This document shows positions 48,007 through 55,718 of a DNA stretch of 64,000 bases, in pieces (the first letter of the stretch is position 1; every line of letters starts with the position of its first letter). The position numbers and the translations under genes were made by a program. The DNA is from Pseudoxanthomonas sp. SE1 (GTDB taxonomy: Bacteria; Pseudomonadota; Gammaproteobacteria; Xanthomonadales; Xanthomonadaceae), in assembly GCF_029542205.1 (NCBI RefSeq), contig NZ_CP113783.1, forward strand, positions 2,409,001-2,473,000. The letters are read 5' to 3'. The notes under the pieces were generated by a model. It made no database searches, was not told where the DNA came from, and saw only the letters and a program-made list of their open reading frames with translations.

Positions 48007-48612
48007 TCAGCCGCGCCGGACCAGGCCGCAGTACACGCCTTCGATGGCGAAGTCCTGCCCGGGCTGCACGTCGATGGGCGCATGCGCGGGATTGCGTGGC
48101 AGCAGGCGGATGCGCTTGCGTTCGCGCTGCAGGCGCTTGATGGTCAGTTCGCCGTCGATGCGGGCCACGACGGTCTGCCCGTCGCGCGCGTCGGGCGTGC
48201 GATGCACGCCGACCAGGTCGCCGTCGACGATGCCGTCGTCGATCATCGAATCGCCCTGCACCTTCAGCAGGTAATCCGGCTGCGGCGAGAACAGCCGGCG
48301 ATCCAGCCACAGTTGCTCATCCAGGCCGATGTCGGCCCCGATCGGCTGGCCGGCAGCCACCCGGCCCAGCACCGGCAGCGGCAGCAGGTCGGCCATGCCG
48401 CCGGGCAGGCGCAGGCCACGCTTCTGGCCGGGGGCCTGTTCCAGCAGGCCGTCGGCCACCAGCGCCTGCACATGCTTCTGCGCGGCATTGCGGGAGGCGA
48501 AGCCGAACGCGGAGGCGATGTCCGCCAGGCTCGGCGCGCGCCCGGCCGCCAGTTCCCGGCGCAGGAAGGCCAGGACGGCGGCACGTTGGGGAGGAAGATC
48601 GACTGGGTTCAT
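48007..48612 (-). CDS. lexA: LexA-type SOS repressor heading the imuAB-dnaE2 operon (LexA2 type)
   Basis: This is an SOS repressor cleaved with the help of RecA. The 201-aa product has an N-terminal winged-helix DNA-binding domain (about 1-70), the cleavage site Ala87-Gly88 (VAAGQP), and the Ser122 (GDSM) and Lys159 (TIKRL) dyad. The DNA-reading helix region (FGFASRNAAQKHVQALVADG) fits the group that recognises a GTAC-type operator. ATG 48612 is chosen; the frame is open back to a GTG at 48630, but that codon is part of the operator itself. Many Xanthomonadaceae carry a second lexA elsewhere, which cannot be checked here. Confidence 0.94.
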   Translation of the reverse strand: MNPVDLPPQRAAVLAFLRRELAAGRAPSLADIASAFGFASRNAAQKHVQALVADGLLEQAPGQKRGLRLPGGMADLLPLPVLGRVAAGQPIGADIGLDEQLWLDRRLFSPQPDYLLKVQGDSMIDDGIVDGDLVGVHRTPDARDGQTVVARIDGELTIKRLQRERKRIRLLPRNPAHAPIDVQPGQDFAIEGVYCGLVRRG

Positions 48613-48613
48613 G

Positions 48614-48631
48614 GGTGTACATTTGTACACC
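48614..48631. promoter_or_regulatory. LexA operator of the mutasome operon
   Basis: The perfect palindrome GGTGTAC-ATTT-GTACACC ends one base before the lexA start codon. It matches the GTAC-N4-GT(A/G)C form known for the LexA2 group. Its position implies a leader of a few bases at most. Confidence 0.88.
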
Positions 48632-48690
48632 CTAAGGTCTCACATGGCGAGAAAGACGTGCGGCTTGCCTCCAAGCCCCACACGCTTCAA

Positions 48691-48706
48691 TATAACCACG
48701 GTTATA
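48691..48706. promoter_or_regulatory. Palindromic operator-like site upstream of the antitoxin gene
   Basis: TATAACC-AC-GGTTATA, a perfect 7-2-7 inverted repeat, lies 17 bp before the antitoxin ATG and just ahead of its AAGGAGG Shine-Dalgarno (48712-48718). AbrB/MazE antitoxins usually repress their own operon, so this is the expected binding site. Confidence 0.7.
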
Positions 48707-48723
48707 ACGCCAAGGAGGCGACC

Positions 48724-48945
48724 ATGAAGCTCAAGATCACCACAGTCGGCAACTCTGCCGGTGTCATCCTGCCCAAGGAGCTCCTGTCGCGCCTCCGCCT
48801 GGACAAAGGCGATGAACTCCACGCGCTCGAGACGCCCGACGGCATCCGCCTGACCGTCTACGACCCCACCCTGGCCGAGCAGATGGAGGTTGCCGAGCAG
48901 GTCATGCGTCGTCGCCGCACCCTGCTCAACAAGCTGGCCCAGTGA
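48724..48945 (+). CDS. AbrB/MazE-family antitoxin
   Basis: The 73-aa protein has the swapped-hairpin AbrB DNA-binding domain: MKLKITTVGNSAGVILPKE, then LRLDKGDELH and GIRLTVYDP. The C-terminal 25 residues (AEQMEVAEQVMRRRRTLLNKL) would form the toxin-neutralising segment. It is followed 10 bp later by a Doc-type toxin gene. AbrB-like antitoxin with Doc-like toxin is a known combination. The pair lies divergent from the lexA operon, with about 90 bp between the start codons holding both control sites. Confidence 0.9.
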   Translation: MKLKITTVGNSAGVILPKELLSRLRLDKGDELHALETPDGIRLTVYDPTLAEQMEVAEQVMRRRRTLLNKLAQ

Positions 48946-48955
48946 CGCGGCGCCC

Positions 48956-49384
48956 ATGATCGTCTGGATCAGCCGGGCCTTGGCCCTGGCCATCCATGAC
49001 CGCCAGTTGGCCGAGCATGGTGGCGCGACGGGCATCCGCGACGAGGGGTTGCTGGAATCGGCGCTCGCGCGTCCCAGACAGCTGCACGCCTACGGGCAGC
49101 CTGCGCCGGACCTGGCCGATCTGGCGGCCGCCACCGCCTTCGGCCTGGCGCGCAACCATCCTTTCGTGGACGGCAACAAGCGCATGGCGGCCGTGGCATG
49201 CGAAGTCTTCATCGTGCTCAATGGCGGCGCGCTGTCGGCCGAAGACCACGAGCTCTATCCGCAGTACCTCGGCTTGTCCGAAGGCAGCCTCGGCGAAGCG
49301 GAATTCGCCGCGTGGCTACGCCCACGGATCATCGCAAAGGCTCCGGGCAAGGTGCAGGAGCCCTCTCCCGCGTACGGCCGCTGA
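48956..49384 (+). CDS. doc: Doc/Fic-family toxin (death-on-curing)
   Basis: Doc toxins phosphorylate elongation factor Tu and halt translation. The 142-aa protein is a full-length Fic/Doc fold with the active-site motif HPFVDGNKR at 68-76 and the N-terminal LAIHDRQLAEHGG.GIRDEGLLESAL segment of the Doc group. ATG 48956 is taken as start since MIVWISRALALAIHD is the usual N-terminus; the open frame upstream overlaps the antitoxin gene. A 148-bp tandem repeat array follows directly. Confidence 0.9.
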   Translation: MIVWISRALALAIHDRQLAEHGGATGIRDEGLLESALARPRQLHAYGQPAPDLADLAAATAFGLARNHPFVDGNKRMAAVACEVFIVLNGGALSAEDHELYPQYLGLSEGSLGEAEFAAWLRPRIIAKAPGKVQEPSPAYGR

Positions 49385-49400
49385 CGGCGACGCACTCACC

Positions 49401-49951
49401 GTCGTCCCAGCGAAAGCTGGGACCCATCCTGCCGTTGCCTTCCCTGACGTACGGGAAGAATGGACATCACTGGCCGGCAATGGATTCCAGCTTGCGCTGG
49501 AATGACGGCAGAGCGGTGACGCACCTATCTCGGACACATCTCGATACCGTCGTCCCAGCGAAAGCTGGGACCCATCTGGCCGTTGCCTTCCCTGACGTGC
49601 GGGAAGAATGGACATCACTGGCGGGCAATGGATTCCAGCTTGCGCTGGAATGACGGCAGAACGGTGACGCACCTATCTCGGACACGTCTCGACACCGTCG
49701 TCCCAGCGAAGGCTGGGACCCATCTTGCCGTTGCCTTCCCTGATGTACGGGAAGAACGGACATCACTGGCGGGCAATGGATTCCCGCCTTCGCTGGAATG
49801 ACGGCAGAGCAGTGAGGCGCCGATTTCGGACATGTCTCGACACCGTCGTCCCAGCGAAGGCTGGGACCCATCTGGCCGTTGCCTTCCCTGATGTACGGGA
49901 AGAACGGACATCACTGGCCGGCAATGGATTCCAGCTTGCGCTGGAATGACC
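49401..49951. repeat. Tandem array of a 148-bp two-hairpin repeat (four units)
   Basis: Units begin GTCGTCCCAGCGAA at 49401, 49549, 49697 and 49845, an exact 148-bp period; the last unit is cut short near 49951. Each unit holds two hairpins, GTCCCAGC/GCTGGGAC and ATTCCAGC/GCTGGAAT (with variants), flanking a conserved TTGCCTTCCCTGA(C/T)GT segment. Open frames cross it in both directions but only because the period lacks stops. Nothing else is seen in 49385-50049. Confidence 0.95.
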
Positions 49952-50049
49952 GCCAAGACTTCCCGAGCGGCCGCGTTCCACGTGACAGAGGCATGGAATC
50001 GCAGGCGGTCATGTCGTGCGCAGGCGCGCACGTGGCATCGGATGAAGCG

Positions 50050-51171
50050 TCAGGCCGCCTGTTCTTCGGCTCGCTCGACCATGGTCTCGGCCATCTGCCG
50101 CCAGTTGGGCAACTGATCCAGTACACCCAGCGACTTCAGGTAGCCCTCGTCCACGGGTTCGTTGCTGGCCAGCGCGCCAGCCACGTGCACGGCGCCCGGC
50201 ACCCAGAAACTGCGCAGGCTGGAACGCTGCGGCTGGCGATGGAAGGCCACCGCCTCCACGATCGGCATCGGCAGGCCCCACAGGCCCAGCAGATAGGCGC
50301 CGGCTTCGGTATGGCCGGGGCGGTCGTCGTCCTCGGCAGCCGGCGTATCGCGCTCGTCACGCACACCCGGCAGCAGCAGGCCGATGTCGGCCAGCAACGC
50401 CGCCGTCGCGCCCAGTTCGGAGCTGGTACGCGGCAGGATCTTCGCCGCCAGCCGCGAGGCCAGCAATGCGCGTTGCTGCAGGACGCTGCGGTCGACGTTG
50501 GAAGCGGTCTTCATCGAGAACACCTCACTGGCCAGCACCAGGTCGCGCAGCGTGCCCAGGCCCAGTCGCGTGACGGCAGCGCGCAGGTCGGTGATGGAAC
50601 GGCCGTTGGAGAAATAGGCCGAGTTGCACAGCTGCAGCACCTTGGCGGCGATGGCGGGATCGCCGGCCACCAGCTTGGCGATGTCGTTGGCGGTGCCTTC
50701 ATCCTCTTCCAGCGCACGCGTCAGTGCGAAGTACAGGTGCGGCGGCGACGGCAGGTGTTCGACCCGGCCGATGGCGCGACGCAGGCGCGGACTGTCGAGC
50801 AGGTCGCGCAGTTCTTCCAGGCTGTGGATCGCTTCCAGCACCGTCTCGGATGACAGAGGCAGCGGCAGGAAGCGGTGTGCCACGCCGATCAGCTTGATCG
50901 GCGCGGCCAGGCTCTCCGCGGCGCCTTCCAGCAACGCGATGCGGATCGTCTCCGGGCGCAGCGTGCGGATCTGGCCGAGCAGCGTGGCGGGTGGCAGGTC
51001 GGCGAGCGCCGGGCCCACCATCACCACGTCCACGGGACCATTGGCGACGGTGTACATCGCCGACTTGCCGTCGGCGACGACCTCCACGGTCCATTCGTCC
51101 CCCATGTCGCCGATGTAGTCGGCCAGGTCGTCAGGCAGGCAGGCGGTGTCGCCAACATACAGAATGCGCAA
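50050..51171 (-). CDS. HDOD protein with a receiver-like N-terminus, FliA-controlled
   Basis: The 373-aa protein has an N-terminal receiver-like fold (about 1-115, LRILYVGDTACLPDDLADYIGD) in which the phospho-acceptor Asp is missing (VVMVGPAL), and a HDOD domain (about 150-340, with AAKVLQLCNSAYFSNGRSITDLRAAV-type residues). HDOD proteins act as non-enzymatic regulators, several in motility and c-di-GMP networks. I chose TTG 51171 because AAGGGGAAG lies 5 nt upstream and the family start LRILYVGD follows; longer starts lack a ribosome site. A FliA-type promoter on the same strand ends 83 bp upstream. Confidence 0.85.
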   Translation of the reverse strand: MRILYVGDTACLPDDLADYIGDMGDEWTVEVVADGKSAMYTVANGPVDVVMVGPALADLPPATLLGQIRTLRPETIRIALLEGAAESLAAPIKLIGVAHRFLPLPLSSETVLEAIHSLEELRDLLDSPRLRRAIGRVEHLPSPPHLYFALTRALEEDEGTANDIAKLVAGDPAIAAKVLQLCNSAYFSNGRSITDLRAAVTRLGLGTLRDLVLASEVFSMKTASNVDRSVLQQRALLASRLAAKILPRTSSELGATAALLADIGLLLPGVRDERDTPAAEDDDRPGHTEAGAYLLGLWGLPMPIVEAVAFHRQPQRSSLRSFWVPGAVHVAGALASNEPVDEGYLKSLGVLDQLPNWRQMAETMVERAEEQAA

Positions 51172-51254
51172 AGCACTTCCCCTTGGATCGTTCTTGCAAG
51201 CTTCAAAGCGCGCCCCTGCTTGAGGAGGCGCGGCCCGGATGAAATCTAGCAAGG

Positions 51255-51281
51255 ATGTCGGCCGCGGCCGGGAGTTCTTGA
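51255..51281 (-). promoter_or_regulatory. FliA-type promoter of the HDOD gene
   Basis: Read on the minus strand: TCAAGAAC, 11 bp, GCCGACAT. The -35 is the same as that of chemoreceptor 1; the -10 has one unusual base. Confidence 0.65.
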
Positions 51282-51348
51282 ATCGCGATGCGGGGAATGC
51301 GCAGTCCTTCACATTCCACTGTCGGTGGATCCCCGACAGCGCCGCGAC

Positions 51349-52170
51349 TCAGAAGCGGAACGTGCCCAGCAACTGCGGCCCGCGGTTGTTGAGGTTGATG
51401 TTGCCATCGAAGCGCGTGCGCCCGAAATCGAGGTCCACGTCGTTGTAGTTGTAGCGCAGCGAGAAGCCGAAATGCTCCCAGGGGAAGTATTCCAGTTCCA
51501 CCTGCGCATCCAGCGCCTCGCCGGTGACGTTGCCGCCGTTCTTCCGCGTATAGGCCAGCGATGCGCCCCAGCGCCAACGCGCCGACAGCACATGCGCGTA
51601 CGCCGCGCGCAGCATGGGCGCCCATTCGTCCTCGGACAGATCGTTCGCGTACGCCACCGGGACGCCAGCCACCGTGGCGGCGGCATCCAGGTCGGCGGCG
51701 ATGTCATAGCGCATGGCCCCCAACCCCACCCCCGCCGCGCGGATCCCGTCCTCATGGAAGAACCATGTGTAGGAAAGGCCGGTGACCTTCAGGTCCAGGC
51801 GACCGGCGAAGGCCGCATCCACCGGATACGCGTTGTCGCCGATCAGCAGCGTGCGGTCCAGCAGACGCCTGGTGTCATCGTCGTAGTCGTAGCCGAAGGC
51901 ATCGAGTTTGTGCCGCCGTTCCTTGCCAAAGCTGCCGCCGATGTTCCAGGCCAGCGCGTCCTGGCGGTCGATGAAGCCCAGGTCGCGCTGGAAATTGACG
52001 TGCGTGCCCCTGGAGCCATCGCTGGCATCCCAGCGCGTGTCCAGGTCGTGGTCGGCCCAGTAGCGACCGGCCCCGATGTAGAAGCGATCGACGGCCGGCA
52101 AGCGGCCCTGTGCAGCGACGGTGAACGAAGTGCCTGCGAGCAGCAGGCAGAGGACGACGGGACGGTGCAT
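51349..52170 (-). CDS. Outer-membrane beta-barrel protein of unknown role
   Basis: The 273-aa protein has a signal peptide (MHRPVVLCLLLAGTSFTVAA) and then alternating amphipathic strands ending in a C-terminal Phe (LLGTFRF), as needed for outer-membrane insertion by the BAM complex. Aromatic girdle residues and DxDxD loops are frequent. I do not recognise a specific family; it looks like a small porin-like or Omp-type barrel of 8-10 strands. AGGAG precedes the ATG. It is transcribed alone: 86 bp separate it from the exonuclease gene upstream and the HDOD gene has its own promoter. Confidence 0.8.
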   Translation of the reverse strand: MHRPVVLCLLLAGTSFTVAAQGRLPAVDRFYIGAGRYWADHDLDTRWDASDGSRGTHVNFQRDLGFIDRQDALAWNIGGSFGKERRHKLDAFGYDYDDDTRRLLDRTLLIGDNAYPVDAAFAGRLDLKVTGLSYTWFFHEDGIRAAGVGLGAMRYDIAADLDAAATVAGVPVAYANDLSEDEWAPMLRAAYAHVLSARWRWGASLAYTRKNGGNVTGEALDAQVELEYFPWEHFGFSLRYNYNDVDLDFGRTRFDGNINLNNRGPQLLGTFRF

Positions 52171-52256
52171 GGGACGGCTCCTGCGGCAGGGCGGACAGGC
52201 AGTGCGTCATCGTCGGCGCTCCGACCCGTCCAGCATCCGTCCGGCGCCGCGGGCGG

Positions 52257-53126
52257 TCAAGACGGGGCGCAGGTGAACGCTGGCCCCGCGGCCGCTGTCC
52301 CCGCATCCGGTTGCGCGAGATGCATCAGCAGCCGGGCCAGCGTCACCACGTCCTGGAAGTTGTGCAGCAGCACGCGCCTGAGCAAACCTGCGTCACCGCC
52401 ACGCAGATACTGCAGCCATGCACCCGGCGCTTCCGATCCCGGCAGGTCGTCCTCGCGCACGATGCCCAGCGCGTTGCGCTCGATGGTGGCCAGCCGGCAG
52501 TTCTCCCAGACGCCGCGATAACGTCGGCGCGTGGGGAACAGCAGGTCGAGGTGCTCGATGCCGGCCAGCGGCGTGCCCTGCCGCGCCAGGCGGTAGCGCG
52601 TGGTCAGCAAGGGGGCGTCGTAGCAGCGTCCGTTGTAGCTGATCAGCCGCATGTCTTCCGACAGCCAGCCAGCGAATGCCCGCAGCATCGCCGGCTCCGC
52701 CGACAGGTGGGTGATCAGCAGCTGGCGCACGCGCAGGCCGCCGGGCACGAAATCCGATGCGCCCACCATGAAGGCGCGCGTGCCGGTGCCACCGGACAGG
52801 CCGGTGGTCTCGGTATCGAAGAACAGCATGCCCTGCGTGGGCAAGTTGCCGACCCGCGCGAAGCTGCCGTCGACATGGGACGGCGCCTCGTCGAACGGCA
52901 GCACCTGCTCCAACTGCAGCAATCCAGGTGCGACCTCGTCGCCCGGCAACGCACGATCGCAGCTACGCGTCGTCACGGCGGGACGCGCGCGTTCACGGGT
53001 CCCCAGCATGCGCCGCAGCGCTGGCAAGGGATCATGCTCCGGCGGCAGCGGCACGGATGGCGACATGGCGCTGCCGTGCCCTGCCTGGCGTCGCAGCCGC
53101 TGCAGTTTTTCGAGGCTGACGCTCAT
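52257..53126 (-). CDS. MrfB/YprB-like 3'-5' exonuclease (RNase H fold)
   Basis: The 289-aa protein has a DnaQ/RNase-H-like exonuclease domain (about 95-270): Exo I FFDTETTG with Asp104 and Glu106, Exo II LISYNGRCYDAPLL and Exo III HNFQDVVTLARL. The N-terminus starts MSVSLEKLQRLRRQAG. In Bacillus subtilis the homologous pair MrfA (helicase) and MrfB (exonuclease) repairs mitomycin C damage. Here the exonuclease start overlaps the helicase stop (ATGA), so the same pairing is present. The frame is open upstream to 53294 but only as overlap with the helicase gene. Confidence 0.88.
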   Translation of the reverse strand: MSVSLEKLQRLRRQAGHGSAMSPSVPLPPEHDPLPALRRMLGTRERARPAVTTRSCDRALPGDEVAPGLLQLEQVLPFDEAPSHVDGSFARVGNLPTQGMLFFDTETTGLSGGTGTRAFMVGASDFVPGGLRVRQLLITHLSAEPAMLRAFAGWLSEDMRLISYNGRCYDAPLLTTRYRLARQGTPLAGIEHLDLLFPTRRRYRGVWENCRLATIERNALGIVREDDLPGSEAPGAWLQYLRGGDAGLLRRVLLHNFQDVVTLARLLMHLAQPDAGTAAAGPAFTCAPS

Positions 53127-55543
53127 GCGGCGTCCAGCAGGTGCAGCACGCGTACCGCCAGCGCGCGCGGCGTGGTCCCGGCGTCTTCGTCGTTCGCCAG
53201 CACCGGACCGACGCAGGCAGGACAGCCGGCCTTGCAGTCGCACGCGGACACCAGTTGCACCGCGCGCTGCACCAGTTCGCGCTGGCGTCGCCACAATGGC
53301 TCGCTCAGGCCGATGCCGCCGGGATAGTTGTCGTAGAGATAGGCGGTCGGCACGAAGCGCTCACCCGATACCGGCGACAGCACCTGGCTGTCTGTTCCGC
53401 GCAGCTGGCCGCGGCCCTGCGTATCCGGCAATGCGAACCACGCACCATCACCGTCGCCCACCGCCTTCTGCAGGTCGCGGCCTTCGGCCATTACGGCGAC
53501 GGTGGCCGCGATATGCAGCGCGTACGCTGCGCCGAGGAAGCCATCCAGCGCGTCCTGCCTTGATTCGAAGGCCGATTCCAGCAGCGCCGGCGGCAGCTGC
53601 CACCACAGGCTGGTGGTGTGCATCTCCTGGTCCGGCAGGTTCACCGGTCCGTAGCCGATGTTCTCGTGCGTGTAGTAGCGGATCTTCTTGTAGCCGGCCA
53701 CGCGCCGCACCACGTGTACCTCGCCGTGGTGGCAGGTGCCCTGCCCCGCGATGCAGCCGTCGAAGCGTTCCAACACTTTCAGTTTCGTGTAGTCGATGGC
53801 ATCGGTGTAGTAGTCCACGTGGGTGCGGGTGACGTAGGCCTTGCGCCCTTCCCAGTCCAGCCGCTCCACCTGGTACGGGGTGGACTGGATCATGTGGATC
53901 GCGCCTTCGTACAACGTCAGCGGCGCGGCGCTGAAATCGACCTCCGCGATGATCACCTGGCGCCCGTCGGTACGGTCGACGACCACGAAGTTGCCATCCG
54001 CCACCGAGCGCAGGCTGACCGCATTGGCCGGATAGCTGTCGGCGATCCACTCGTAACGGTCGCCTTCGCGATGCACCACGCTGTCTTCGTCAAGCAGTTG
54101 CAGGAACGGGGACGGATCCACCGGCCCGAACGGCTCGCCGGCGAGGAATGGCAGTTCGAAAGCAGCACAGCGCACGTGGTCCAGCAGGATCATCGGCTGG
54201 TCGGGTGCGATGCGCGCGTGTTCCGGTGGGCTGTCGGCGAAGAACTCCGGATGCCGCACCACGTACTGGTCCAGCGGCTGCGAACTGGCCACCAGGATGC
54301 CCAGCGATGCCTGCTGCCGACGCCCCGCCCGCCCGAAGCGCTGCCACGTCGCGGCGATGGAACCGGGATAGCCGTTCAACACCACCGCATCCAGGCTGCC
54401 GATGTCCACGCCCAGTTCCAGCGCGGAGGTGGAGACAATGCCGTCCACGCGTCCATCGCGCATCGCGCGCTCTGCCTCGCGCCGCTCGGTCGGCAGGTAG
54501 CCACCGCGGTAGGCGCGGATGCGCGCCGGCAGGCGCGGGTCGCTGTCGAACACATCCTTCAGGTATTTGGTCAGCACCTCGACCATCGTGCGTGACTGCG
54601 CGAACACCAGCGTCTTCAACCCCGCCTTGATCGCCAGCCGCGCGATGCGGTTGCTCTGCGAGCGCGCCGACGCACGCAGGCCCAGGTCGGGATTGACCAC
54701 CGGCGGATTCCACAACAGCACGTGCTTCTCGCCGGTCGGCGCGCCGGAGTCGGTGATCGCATGTACCGGCAGCTCCAGCAACGCCTCCGCGTGCGCCTGC
54801 GGGTTGCCGATGGTGGCCGAGCAGACGATGAACTGCGGCGTTGCACCGTAGAACGCGCATACACGCTTCAGCCGGCGCAGCACGTTGGCCACGTGGCTGC
54901 CGAACACGCCGCGGTATGTATGCACCTCGTCGATCACCACGTAGCGCAGGTTCTCGAAGAACTGCGCCCACTTGGTGTGGTGCGGCAGGATGGCCTGGTG
55001 CAGCATGTCCGGATTGCTGACCACGATGTCGCCGTGCAGGCGGATCGCCTGCCGCGCATCGCCGGGCGTGTCGCCATCGAAGGTGAAGGCTTTCAGGCCG
55101 AGGTCACCGGCCCTGCTCAGGTCCAGCAGCTCCGCGACCTGGTCCTGCGCCAGTGCCTTGGTGGGGAACAGGTACAGCGCCTTGCCCCGCTTCGCCAGCG
55201 CCGACGCCACCACCGGCAGCGTGTAGCACAGCGATTTTCCCGATGCCGTCGGCGTCACGACGGCCAGATGTCCACCCGCCTGCACATGCCGCCATGCCTC
55301 GGCCTGGTGCGAATACAGCTGGCCGATGCCGCGCGCGCGCAGCGCCTCGGCCAATTCCACGGGCAGATCCGCCGGCAGCGGCTCGTACCGCCCTTCACGC
55401 CCCGGAATGACGAACTGCCCGGTCACGCGATCGTGGTACTTGCCCGCGAGCCGCTCCGCCAGGGCACGGCCATCGGCTGCGTTCACGGGCAGCAGCGCTG
55501 CATCGGTGGCGTGACGGCGGATCAGGGATGTCTGGGCGGGCAT
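53123..55543 (-). CDS. MrfA/YprA-like DEAD/DEAH helicase with C-terminal DUF1998
   Basis: The 806-aa superfamily 2 helicase has Walker A TASGKS at 99-104, Walker B DEVH at 205-208, motif VI in QRFGRAGRR, and a C-terminal DUF1998-type region with a metal-binding cluster Cys768, Cys770, Cys774, Cys777 (CDCKAGCPAC). This is the MrfA/YprA arrangement. In B. subtilis MrfA is a zinc-dependent helicase that works with MrfB on mitomycin lesions. It is translationally coupled to the exonuclease gene. No LexA-like operator was seen upstream. Confidence 0.92.
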   Translation of the reverse strand: MPAQTSLIRRHATDAALLPVNAADGRALAERLAGKYHDRVTGQFVIPGREGRYEPLPADLPVELAEALRARGIGQLYSHQAEAWRHVQAGGHLAVVTPTASGKSLCYTLPVVASALAKRGKALYLFPTKALAQDQVAELLDLSRAGDLGLKAFTFDGDTPGDARQAIRLHGDIVVSNPDMLHQAILPHHTKWAQFFENLRYVVIDEVHTYRGVFGSHVANVLRRLKRVCAFYGATPQFIVCSATIGNPQAHAEALLELPVHAITDSGAPTGEKHVLLWNPPVVNPDLGLRASARSQSNRIARLAIKAGLKTLVFAQSRTMVEVLTKYLKDVFDSDPRLPARIRAYRGGYLPTERREAERAMRDGRVDGIVSTSALELGVDIGSLDAVVLNGYPGSIAATWQRFGRAGRRQQASLGILVASSQPLDQYVVRHPEFFADSPPEHARIAPDQPMILLDHVRCAAFELPFLAGEPFGPVDPSPFLQLLDEDSVVHREGDRYEWIADSYPANAVSLRSVADGNFVVVDRTDGRQVIIAEVDFSAAPLTLYEGAIHMIQSTPYQVERLDWEGRKAYVTRTHVDYYTDAIDYTKLKVLERFDGCIAGQGTCHHGEVHVVRRVAGYKKIRYYTHENIGYGPVNLPDQEMHTTSLWWQLPPALLESAFESRQDALDGFLGAAYALHIAATVAVMAEGRDLQKAVGDGDGAWFALPDTQGRGQLRGTDSQVLSPVSGERFVPTAYLYDNYPGGIGLSEPLWRRQRELVQRAVQLVSACDCKAGCPACVGPVLANDEDAGTTPRALAVRVLHLLDAA

Positions 55544-55718
55544 GGCGGACTCTCGGCGGCGTGTGCGCCATCAGAACCGTGCCGCGTCTCAATCCCTGAG
55601 ACTGACTGCCTGCTGACAGGCAGCCCCTGCCTCAGCTTTGTGATCGGACTCTGAAGGCATTTCTCACCCGTGGGTAACGCCTCCCGCGATACCACGTCAT
55701 CGTGATCAGGAGCTCCCC

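Noticed and set aside
45777..48945. Two long + strand frames (787 and 741 codons) opposite imuB, imuA and lexA
   Set aside because: Antisense shadows; only the last 73 codons, from ATG 48724, form a real gene (the AbrB antitoxin).
49401..49951. CRISPR array
   Set aside because: The whole 148-bp unit repeats, without unique spacers, and no cas gene is present.
49316..50031. Frames across the 148-bp tandem array that look like repeat proteins
   Set aside because: The frame periodicity follows from a DNA repeat without stops; both strands are open and the hairpins explain the sequence.
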